This document shows positions 1 through 10,800 of a stretch of 38,034 nt of DNA, piece after piece. Positions within the stretch are counted from its first letter, which is position 1; the number at the start of each line of letters is the position of its first letter. The stretch is from contig LSYV01000063.1 in the NCBI GenBank assembly GCA_001584585.1, positions 520,343-558,376 of the forward strand, in the 5' to 3' direction. The position numbers and the translations under genes were made by a program. This DNA comes from Gonium pectorale. Its lineage: Eukaryota > Chlorophyta > Chlorophyceae > Chlamydomonadales > Volvocaceae. The notes beneath the pieces are model-generated. The model did no database searches. It saw only the letters and a program-made list of their open reading frames with translations, and was not told the origin of the DNA.

Positions 1-95
1 TAGGCTAGGCTAGGCTAGGCTAGGCTAGGCTAGGCTAGGCTAGGCTAGGCTAGGCTAGGCTAGGCTAGGCTAGGCTAGGCTAGGCTAGGCTAGGC
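1..95. repeat. (TAGGC)19 pentanucleotide tandem repeat at window edge
   Basis: Nineteen uninterrupted perfect copies of the 5-bp unit TAGGC start at base 1. The repeat lies in the intron that follows the last in-window exon of gene A (donor at 180-185), so the 3' part of that gene would lie beyond it. It is not a known green-algal telomere unit. Confidence 0.97.
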
Positions 96-185
96 TCGCT
101 ATCACTTTGCAGAACTGACGGAGCACGATGTTAAGCATGTGGAGCACACATAGGTACACTGGGTCGTCGTTCCAGCTGTCCTCAC

Positions 186-1840
186 CTGCAACTGGTACCA
201 GGATAGCGCCTCCGAGGCATGTTGCGTGGGGCGGGCAGCCATGGCACCCGACATCCCTGTCCGCCGGTGCGTTGTTGCGGGTGATGCTGTCCACCCAGTC
301 CTGAGCGAGGAAAGCATGGAATTCAGGCAGGGCGGCCTTCTCTGGATCCTCTGGGATGGGCTCGTTAACTTGCCACTTCAGCCCTGCTTCATGGATCAGA
401 GCACTGTTGCAATAGTGCATGTTAGGATATGTACCTGAGGTTTGAACGTGGCAGCAATTGCCTGGAGCGCGTCCCGGTCATCGTCCCACAGGCTGAAGCG
501 TCCTCGCTCGCAGCTCACACAGCCAATCCAAGAATACGGGTTCGGCGCCTTTGCTTGACTGAGGTCGGGTGCCTCGCCACGCCTGCACCGAGTGATGTTC
601 ACGCTGATATTTGTTGCCGCGACCTGGAGGTGTGGAAAGGCATAGATTAGGCCGTTAACTTAGGTACAGTAGTGTACACACATACATCACAAGGAAGACT
701 ACCAAGCAAGTCAGTAGATCATACTCCTCCATACTTCCCCCACGCCCCCTACACACACACGCGCGCGCACATGCACTGGACCACTGCACACACACAAACT
801 GTTTGAGCACGCTGTTATACACATACACATATGCACATACACATACACACACAATTGATCCGCACAGCAGCCAATCACCCCTCACTGACCCCTACGGACA
901 ACTAAGGCAAACACACACGCATACACGCGCACACACTGGACACGCACTGTTTGAGCACGCCGTCATGTCATATGGGAAACACACACGGGGTCCAAACAGA
1001 AGCTTATTGACCTCACCAGCACATTTCCCTCAGCAGATGTGTTGAAAGCAGTGAACACCAGCCGGTAGGCACCCGGCCAGCCTCGCACGGTCAAGAGCGG
1101 CCAAACAGCCAAGCCTTCCTTGGTAGATGCTGTCAAACCACCATCACCAATGGTCGCATCCAGTTGCGCGGGCCTATCAACGCTGGTGTTGGCCACCGGC
1201 ATAATAGCCACATTCACACGAATGTCAAAGGTATCAGAGTAGTCTGTGAGGTACAAGGATCGGGTGTTTATGGCACGGGGTAGGCATGAGGAGAGGAAAC
1301 CAAGTAAGCAACAAAAGACACTTACCAGCTTGAACAGACCGGCCCAAGCCGTTGTAGAGTCGGGTTGACAGGTTGTAGGATTGGCCTGGTAGCAACTCTC
1401 TTGGCTGGGACTCGGCCACTAAAGTGGTGGGGGGGCCATCCAGCAGGTCCGCCAGCACCTGCCCCGGTTCCTCGTCGACTACACAACTCCTCAGAGCATC
1501 AAATGCCTGCCCAATGCACGGTGTGGAGCTGTTTGATTGACATTCTGCAACCTCTGTTGTGTTCAGACCGGCTGCTGTACGAAATGTGCAGCCGGTCTGA
1601 ACAGTTGCAGCCCGCGGGTCTTCCATCCACACTGTGCTTGCGGCCTGCATAGGACACACGACATGCTAAATATTTCAAGCAGACGGCCGGAAGGTTGGTG
1701 AGCGCGAGTCTCACAATCCCCGCCCTTAACTCCACATGCCTCTCCACATGTCCTACCGAGTCGCTCGACAGACGTGTCTCGTGCAGCAGCAGCGGCCAGC
1801 AGCCATCAACAGGAGGGCCCTTGCGAAGTTTGGCTTCCAA
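186..1840 (-). other. Gene A exons 21-25: post-helix and Cys-rich stalk
   Basis: Exons are 1757-1840 (84 nt, contains GCWPLLLHETRL), 1326-1644 (319 nt), 1017-1243 (227 nt, begins DYSDTFDIRVNV), 435-623 (189 nt, contains C.RGEAPDL and WIGC..CERGRFSLWDDDRD) and 186-300 (115 nt, contains GCHGCPPHATCLGGAILVPV). Gene B counterparts are 32840-32920, 31815-32133, 31403-31641, 31026-31220 and 30652-30766. The 319- and 115-nt exons are identical in length in both genes. The acceptor before 300 was chosen because it keeps phase 0 and matches gene B. Intron 624-1016 is rich in CA/CG dinucleotide runs. Confidence 0.85.
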
Positions 1841-4800
1841 CTGCGTTCATACAAGAGAAGGGTGGGAGTCAAAGCGAGCAAGAGGCAGCCGGTATTGTTA
1901 AGGCCCTCGAGCGGCAACTCAAGCCAGGTAACTGTGACAACAGAGACGGGAGGGTGTTGGCCCTTGCATGGCCACCATCCCCCGTGACCAAGTAATTCAG
2001 CGCCCATGCACCAGGCAGGGCACTCCGAACATGTTACGGCAACAGCTCAGATGAAGATGACGCTGGTCGGTTCTAGGTGGGTGGGGAACGAATCCGTGTC
2101 TGGATGCTCTAAGATTCGCAAAACGCAAAGAAGTTGGGTGGAGGCGAACCATGCTGTTGTGCAGGCCCCCCAACAACTCAAGCTAGGCACCTCTGACACA
2201 CCGGTACGCTGGTCAGAAGGGTCCAAAGGCCGGTTGGTACACAGGATGAGACACTAGCTTTAGGCCGCACACAGAGTCACAGACGTGTTCGCAACCATAC
2301 CTCTGATGCACCGTTGGTTCGCAGCATGTCGAGACGCCAAGAGGCGGCCATAACAGGGCTCCAAGTGGTGTTGCAGGTCTGTGCAGATGCCACAGCTGTT
2401 CCAACCACGGCGGAGTTTTGCATAACATATTGCCTGCCGGGCTGTAGTAAGGACGGTGTGGTCTCGGAGAGGCACATCTGCATATGCTGACTATTCGTAT
2501 TCCCACCACCAAGCCAGCAGTTGCTGATTAGGATGGAGACGTTGCCTGTCGCCAGAAATCCCCCACCGTGACCTCTAAACCGGTCGTTGGGCGCCCACTC
2601 TGCTGGCACAGAGATGTTGCGCATTGCCGCATTGCCGCACAGGACGCTGTCAAGGACACTGATGACAGGGAAGGAGACCATGGCCTGGGCACCGCCAGCA
2701 GATGGGCCTTCGAAGAAGGCCCCGCCACCAGCCCCCGCAGTGTTGGCTCCAAGAGTGCAGTTCCTGAGCCGAACATGGCTCGAGGAGCTCGTGGCCAGGC
2801 CCCCACCGAGGCATGCACGGTTCCACGTCAAGCGACTGTCGTGTAGCTCCATGTACGCTCCTGATGCCACAAAGAGTCCCCCTCCGCGGCCTGCCTCCGC
2901 AGCGTTCGCTGTGATGCCGCTATCAAAGATTTTCGCAGAGCTGCAGAGCTGCGCTGCGCTGCCTCCAGCCTCGCAGCTAACCATGACAGCCCCTCCGTCC
3001 CCACTCGCACGGTTGCCCTCCGCTGTGACGGAGATCAAGTCCGATGTCCCTGCTGCACCACCGCCGGCCAAAAATACTGCCCCGCCGTTGGTCGCGGAGT
3101 TGGCCGACATGTTGGTGGAACTCACGTGCAAGCCTTGGAGCCCTGGTCGGGCATAGATGGCACCCCCCTGCCTGACAGCACGGTTGCCAGTAAATGTGGA
3201 AGACGTGGCACTGCATGCGGCATCCAGGATGTACACCGCTCCTCCATCAAGGCCTGAGGTGTTGTTGTTAAAGGCGGTATTAGACCATTCAACGTCGCAA
3301 GACATGGCAGCGATCGCTCCACCACTGTCTCTACAGCCGTTCAAAGTGAAGTCCGACCCTCCTGTCAGCCTCAATGTGCACGCTGCTTGGCTGCGCGCAG
3401 TATTCTCTGTGCCATCATTGGCGTCGATTAGGCCACGCTGCTTATCTATGAAACGTGATGAGGCAGCCGTACTGGTTTTGGTCAGCCAGTCCGCTGTAGA
3501 CGAGCCCGCTGTTACAAAGATTGCTCCCCCATTTCCAGTTGACCCGATAGCTGATTGGTTTTGCTCTGCCCCGGCGATGTTTGCAACGAAAGAGCTGTTT
3601 CGGATGGCAATGTCAACCGAGAAGTTAGAGATTGTTGGCCTCTTCAAGTAGATGGCACCGCCCGAGCCTATTGCATAATTAGCCTGGAAGCCAGAGCTTT
3701 GCAAGGAAACCTGCAAAAAAAGGTTATAGTCACTACATCCCAAGCTAGCTCTTAAACAACGTTTCAATTTTAGTTAAGCTTTTGGCGCCGCACCGTGAGA
3801 TTCACTGAGTCCAGTGCGACATCCTCCAGTGGAACATCCTCTGTTGTGATGCTGAGCGCCCCTCCGTCGGTGAAGGCGCCATTCTCCTTGAACAGTGTGC
3901 CGCCGGTAATGGTCCAAGCCAGGTTGCGTGCTGATATCAGCGCCTGTGTGGAGACATCATCGATCGAGTTCCTAGGTTGAAAATAACTCGTCTTCTAAAG
4001 TTTTAGTCATCTGTGTGCCGTACCTCTCGGGATATGCGGGCATGAATGGCACCACCGCTGCCCTGCTTTGCGACGTTACGCTGGAAGATCGAACGAGAAA
4101 CCAGCAAGTGGTTGAACGGGCGTTTCATGGCAGCTAAAACACCGCCAGAGCCCCCTGCCCAGTTGCCGGTGAAGTCGCTTGAAGATATGTTGACATCGTC
4201 AACACTTTGAGAAGAAATGAAGCCTCCATCCGTGCCGGCAGAATTGCCATGAATCTGGCTGCAATTGCGAATCTCGAGGTACCCGATCATGTTCGCTGAG
4301 ACCGCTCCTCCTGTCATGGATTAAGCATTAGTACAACAACAAAGCCATATATGTATAGTCTACACAAGCGATTTCCTCAAGCGGGTGCCCGAGAAGGTAG
4401 GGAAGCCGTTTTAAGGAAATGGCTAGCCTTACACTATCATCCCACAGCCCGTGTGCAAAAGGGGGGCATGGCACTTGTTCTGTCACTCTAATCACTCTAA
4501 TCACCCTCATCATCCCCGCCGGGGTTGTTTGCCGACAGTACATCCTCCACCAGGCCCTTCCCCCCGGACTCATGCCCTCTGAGTCGGCAGAGCGGACTTA
4601 AAAGCCATCGCTTAATCACAGGCTGAACCCCCGAGCTTCATAACACGGGCTCACGTCCGCCCACGTCCGCTCACGTCCGCCCACGTCCGCTCACGTCCGC
4701 TCACGTCCGCCCACGTCCGCTCACGCCCGCTCAACGCAATCGATAAAACCCGCATCAAACATGCGATTCGAAGCATCTGGCTGCACCGACGACAATTAGT

Positions 4801-7800
4801 GGCTATCGAACAATCTGGCGTGGATCCGCTGAAAGACCACGTGCACGTCACGGTGAACTACACCCCCACCCACGCACACGCGCGCGCACGCTACCCATCC
4901 ACACATGCACCCATTCATTCTAACCGCCCACCCAACACGCACCCACCATCAAGACTGGCGTTGTTGTGTCGAACGCTGGAGCTCAAAACATGCATGCTGG
5001 AGATCCGAAGCGGAGTTCGTAAAAAGCCACCTGATGAATAGCATGGGAGAGGCGGTGCATGTGATGATTGCAAGTAGTTAGTTGCGACTGGCGGAACGGC
5101 TCTTGCTTGCCGTGCGCACGCGTCTAACACAGATGGCGCAGCCTCAACATGCTGTTTATTTAATCGAGGTCAAAGTACGTAGATGACGCCGTGGAAGTTC
5201 AGCAGGAGTCTGGACGTGGTAGTAGAAGCAGGACAGAAGTGCTTGCTTAATGGCGGGTGGTGGGGCCCTTTGCGGCGCTAGACAGCTGGGCAGACGGGTT
5301 CGGTTGTTCCTCATCTTGAGGGCGGTAGCTCTCATACAATCACGCGTGCATATACACGAGGCTGCGACGACCCGTGAATGCCCGAGTTTGTACTTCACGC
5401 GGGAGTCCGAACTCGTCACTTCGCCATTTTATCTTCGGGGCCGGGGGGGGGGTGTTAATTGCGTGCTCGGAGGCATGGATGGGATATCAGCCATGTATGG
5501 CCGGCCCAGAAAGCAATAGCAGTGTGCGTGTGTCCAACATGCTGCCGGCTAAGTCCTTCATGCATGCAATCGGCATCCATACTCCACATACACATACATG
5601 AAGGGAAACGAGAGGGGAATGAGACGGGGGCGCACAGAATACATTGACGAGTGCGTGCATGATTGCGGCGGAAGGTCCAGGAAACATCGTGACTACGAGG
5701 AGGCGAGCGAGGCATTTGCTTTGGCGCGTTTGTGGGTGCAGTTGAGTTGCCGGGATTTGGGAGTTGGTGGTGGTTGTGGCTGAGAGTGTCACTGCTGAGG
5801 TGCCTTCATACTGACGAGACGCCTGATGAGCGCACTGGCAGCACCCGGCAGAGAGCGTTGGAACGCCATAGAACGGAGCGGAAAGCGCAGCCCGCCGCCA
5901 CTCAAGTCTCACCCCACTTGGCGCGGTTGCCAGATATCGTGCTGTTGCCGTCGACGGTAAGGTTGGTGACTTCGTTCTGAACATAGATACCGCCGCCTGC
6001 AGGGCGAGGGTTGGTTGGGATTATTGTTGCTGTGAGAGTTAACAGATGGAGCCCCCTCCATATGGGACCCAAGCACAGCGGATGGCTTCGCGGCCTGCCC
6101 GTCTACGCATGGGCACCCCTTCCGGCGTGCAATGACTGCCCGGGCGGAGGGCGGTCTCGTGCAGCCGCGGAGTGGAAGGCTTGGCAGCGGGCCACCAGCG
6201 CCCATGCATCCCCTGACAACACGCACCGTTAGCACCAGCGCTGTTGTTTGTGATGGCACTGCCGGTTCCAATATACATATTAGAAACCGAGTCTTGAACT
6301 GCAATTGCGCCGCCTGCAAAGGGGGTTCGATGACCAAGAGCATGGTGCTGGTGGGAGTAGTGGGTAGGTGTTTCTTAACGAGGTACGGCAGCATGGGCGG
6401 TACGGCAGTGCAGGACGCAGCGTGCTCCGTGGCAGCACGAACGCACATGCAGACAACTGAAAACCGCAAACCGCCTGCGCAAAACGGCTGCAAGCACGCA
6501 TGCACCCAAATAACGAACCCGGGGTTTAGCCAATCAGTAACTCGGCACCCAAGGCCACACATGCAGGGGGGGGCGGCATGGGACGGCGTTGCTTTGGGGA
6601 TGAGCGACACATTCTATGTGGTTCGAGTGCGGGTGGGGACGGGTCGGGGGGTCAATGAAACATCGTGTGTGCGAGAAGCGAGGCGGGGCGAGTCCTTTGC
6701 TTTGGCGAGCGAGGGGGTGACGCTTTACCGACGAGGTGGGGAGGTGGTGGTGGTGGCGACTGAGATTGCTTTGTCACTGCTGAGGGATGGGCATTCGTAC
6801 GGATGAGAGCCTACTAGAACGCACTGTCAGCACCTGACAGCGCCTGGCTGGCCGCTCCCATACCGACAAAAAGCAGCCAGCCACTGTCCCGCCTAACTTA
6901 CGTATCCCCCCAGCAGGACCAAAAAGCCACGGAACGAATCAGGACGCCCAGCCCGCCGTCACCCAAGAAAGTCTTACCGCTGCCGCCATCAGCGCGGTTT
7001 CCGGATATCATGCTATTCCCGACGATGTGAAGGTTTTCGATTTTGCTCTGAATGTTAATGGCGCCGCCTGCAGCGTGGGTGTGGTTGGTTGGATAGTTTG
7101 ATTGTAGCTCGATCGCCGTGAAATTACATTGGAGGGTGGGTATCTGGGCTCCGCTGCTTCGGGTGGGCCAAATGCTTGCCCTTACGAGCGGGGCTGCGAC
7201 CCGCGAAACAGTGAGTGCGATGCATGGGGAGGATGCGATAATGATTACCAGACGCGAGCAAGGAGGTGCCGAGCAAGATCAAGCCGCGCGCCCATCCCTC
7301 GCCTCGCACGCACCCCCGCCTGACAATCATGTCTGCGGTAGCACTCGGTAGGTCCACGCATGGGCACCCCTTCCGGCGTGCAATGACTGCCCTGGCGGAG
7401 GGGGGTCTCGTGAAGCCGCGGAGTGGAAGGCTTGGCAGCGGGCCACCAGCGCCCATGCATCCCCTGACAACACGCACCGTTAGCACCAGCGCTGTTGTTT
7501 GTGATGGCACTGCCGTTTCCAATATACATATTAAAAACCGAGTCTTGAACTGCAATTGCGCCGCCTGCAAGGGGGGTTCGATGACCGAGAGCATGGTGCT
7601 GGTGGGAGTAGTGGGCATGTGTTTCTTAACGAGATACGGCAGCATGGGCGGTACGGCGGTGCAGGACGCAGCGTGCTTCGTGGCAGCACGAACGCACATG
7701 CAGACAACTGAAAACCGCAAACCGCATGCGGCAGGGCAGGCCGCAGGAGCCCGAGAGGCGCCCAGGTCGCAGCGCACAATTGCTGCAAGCACGCATGCAC

Positions 7801-10800
7801 CCTACCGAACCCGGGGTTCTGTCAATCATTCACTCGGCATTCAAGTCCACACATGGAGGGGGGATGGCGATGCGTTGGGGATGAGCTACACAGTCTAGAA
7901 CAGTTACGATACATACATAATACGAGACGGGCGTGTATTAAAGAGGAGGTCCGTCAGGGCAGCGGAGGCAGCCCATTGGTACCACCACCTCGTGGAGGTT
8001 GAGGGCACGTAGACGAGTCCTTCGGCAGTTGCCAGAGTCCCGTTCCGGCTACTCTTTGTGGGATACCGGCTATGCTCGCGGGGGCCGGCCCCCGCGCCGA
8101 TTTGTGCTTTGCATGACCCCGACCGACAGCCCCGGCTGGGCGCGTGTTGATGACAGCGGTCCAGTGTACTGCTTTCCTGTGGAGCGCGCTGCAGCATGCT
8201 TTTGCCTGATCAGCAGTGCGGCCAAGGCGGTTGAGTATTGGCTATAGGTCTCGGCGTAGTGTGCCAACGTACCCAATTCTGATCGCGAGGTCTATTGCAT
8301 TTCTCAGCCTAACCTCAGTGCGGCCCTCCCAGTGCGGCCGCCCAGCGTGAGTTCCCGTGGCTATGCTCTCCGTTGGTTTGATGCAGAGGTGTAGCTCCGT
8401 GAAAAAAGAGAAATCTGCTGAGAAAGAGGGAGCTCCGTGCTTTCCTCGTATGCTCCCTGTGCATGCGTCACCTGTCATGCTTATTCCGCGGCTGCGCTGG
8501 TAGCACTGGCACGTGCGTCTGCGGCCCCCGGCTTCCAGTCCAACACACCCTCTACCACTGCTGCTGCGATGTTGCAAATGCTCGCCGAAGTCTCCATTAG
8601 CGCAACCTCTGCAGTCGCTGTGCTCCCAGTTCGGCCTCCCATTGGCTGTGTCCCCCTTCCCTTTGGTTTAATGTAGCCCCGTGAATTCCTCATGCGTATT
8701 GTCGTCTATTTGGCGTGGGTTGGAGCCGTTCGAGCGTTACGTGAGGTGTTGCTCAGCGAGGTGTTTGCTCAGCGGGAAGGGTCTGTTTCCAGGTACAGAA
8801 GATTGGGGGGTTGTAGCGGAACGTCATCCAGCAAAGTCCATGGGTTCCATGGGCGGGGTCTGGTCAGATTGCCGAGGAGCCCTGGACCGCCAGCATCATT
8901 ATCACGAACGACAGCCATATCAGCCTGCGCAAGCCTGCCTAATGCCCCTTCGGTCGTCTCGATTGCAGCGTCGCAGCACATAGGTATATACATATATGAG
9001 GCTTTTGTTATCATTCTATTGCAGGCTTCTATGTAAGAAATCACAGATTCTATCTGTATCACGTGCGGGTGGGGACAGGTCGGGGGGTCAATGAAATATC
9101 GTGTGTGCGAGAAGCGAGGCCGGCGAGTCCTTTGATTGCTTTGGTGAGTGAGGGGGGTGCAGCTTTACCGACGGGAAGGGGAAGGTGATGGTGGCGACTG
9201 AGATCGTCACGGCTAAGGAATGGGCATTCGTACGAATAAGAGCCTACTGGAAGGCACTGTCAGCACCCGGCAGCGCCTGGCTGGCCACGTCCCGCAACGC
9301 AAAAAAAGCAGCCAGACACTGCCCCGCCTCACACACACATCCCCCCAGCAAGACCGTCAGGCCACGGAACGAATCAGGACGCCTAGCCCGCCGCCACCAA
9401 AAAACGTCTTACCGCTGCCGCCATCAGCGCGGTTTCCGGATATCGTGCTGTTCCCGTCGATGACAAGATCTCCGATTCTGCTCTGAACGTTGATGGCACC
9501 GCCTGCAAGGTGGGTGTGGTTGGTTGGATAGTTTGTCGATCCCCATACATGAGTATTGACTGGGCCCCGCTGCTTCGGGGGGTCCCCAAGCACATCGGCT
9601 GCGTTCACGACCTGCCCGCCCGTCCACTTAAGGCTGCGACCCGCGAAACAGTGCGTCCATGAGAGGATGTGAAGAAAATGATGATAAGCAGAAACATAGA
9701 TGGAGTCGCCCAGATATAGTAATAAGCCGCGCCCCATTCATTGCCTCGCACCTCCCAGCGGACAATCAAGTCTGCGCTGGGCCACCGGTCCCATTCGGCC
9801 TTCCGGCGTGCAATGACTGCCCGGGCGGAGGGGGGCCCATTGCAGCCGCGGAGTGTAACGCGCGTAAACGGGCCATGAGCTCCCATCCCATGACAACACG
9901 TACGCACCGTTGACACCAGCGCTGTTGTTTGTGATGGCACTGCCGCTTCTTATGTAAATACTAGAAACCGAGTCCTGAACTGCAATTGCGCCGCCTGCAA
10001 AGGGGGTTCAATGACCGAGAGCATGGTGCTCGTCGGAGTAATGGGTAGGTGTTGCTTGACGAGGGACAGCAGCGTGGGCGGGACGGCGGTGCAGGACGCA
10101 GCGTGCTTCGTGGCAGCACGAACGCACATGCAGACAACTGAAACCGCAAACCGCATGCGGCAGGGCAGGCCGCCGGAGCCCGAGAGGCGCCCAGGTCGCA
10201 GCGCACAACGGCTGCAAGCACGCATGCACCCTACCGAACCCGGGGTTTAGGCTATCATTAACTCGGCATCCAAGTCCACACATGCAGGGGGGGATGGCGT
10301 GGGACGGCGTTGCTTTGGGAAGAGCGACACATTCCATGTGGTTCGAGTGCGGGTGGGGACGGGTCGGGATGTCAATGATTAAATGCAGCAAGACACTGCC
10401 CCGCCTCACCCCCCAGCCCCAACCCTCCGCACACATACACATCCACCCCAGCTGGTCCGGCCAGCCACGGAACGATTCAGGACGCCCAGACCGCCGCCAC
10501 CCAAGAACGTCTCACCGCTGCCGCCATCAGCGCGGTTTCCGGAGAACGTGCTATTCCCGTCGATGACAAGATCTCTGATTCTGCTCTGAACGTTGATGGC
10601 ACCGCCTGCAAGGTGGGTGTGGTTGGTTGGATAGTTTGATTGCAGCTCGATCGCCGTGAGGCTGCATTGGAGGGTGGGTACCTGGGCTCCGCTGCTTCGG
10701 GAGGGCCCTTACCGCAGCGGCTGGGCTTACGGCCTGCCCGTACGATCGAGGCTGCGACCCGCGAAACCGTGCGTTCGTGAGAGGATGCTAAGAAGAAGAT

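Larger units (their letters stand above)
7900..9055. other. About 1.15-kb insertion in a cassette intron
   Basis: Aligning intron copies shows sequence continuous at about 6600-6640 but interrupted here. Left flank '...GGATGAGCTACACAGTC' ends near 7897, and the common sequence resumes at 'GTGCGGGTGGGGACAGGTCG' near 9063. The inserted DNA contains the SINE-like copy at 7915-7990, a 20-bp perfect palindrome at 8077-8096, and two weakly similar stretches (about 8320-8402 and 8630-8685). No convincing coding region, terminal repeat or target duplication was found, so its type is unknown. Confidence 0.65.

Noticed and set aside
1..95. TAGGC array as a telomere
   Set aside because: The unit lacks the T-run of green-algal telomeres (TTTTAGGG/TTTAGGG) and it lies within gene A's intron sequence.
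404..434. Possible 31-nt intron between the 435-623 exon and a following frame
   Set aside because: It is too short and breaks phase. The acceptor before position 300 gives the correct phase and the same 115-nt exon as gene B.
5909..7792. Minus-strand frames of 220-233 residues at 5909-6610 and 7124-7792
   Set aside because: They run through duplicated intron sequence. Only the short alpha and beta exons within them read as beta-helix rungs, and in another frame.
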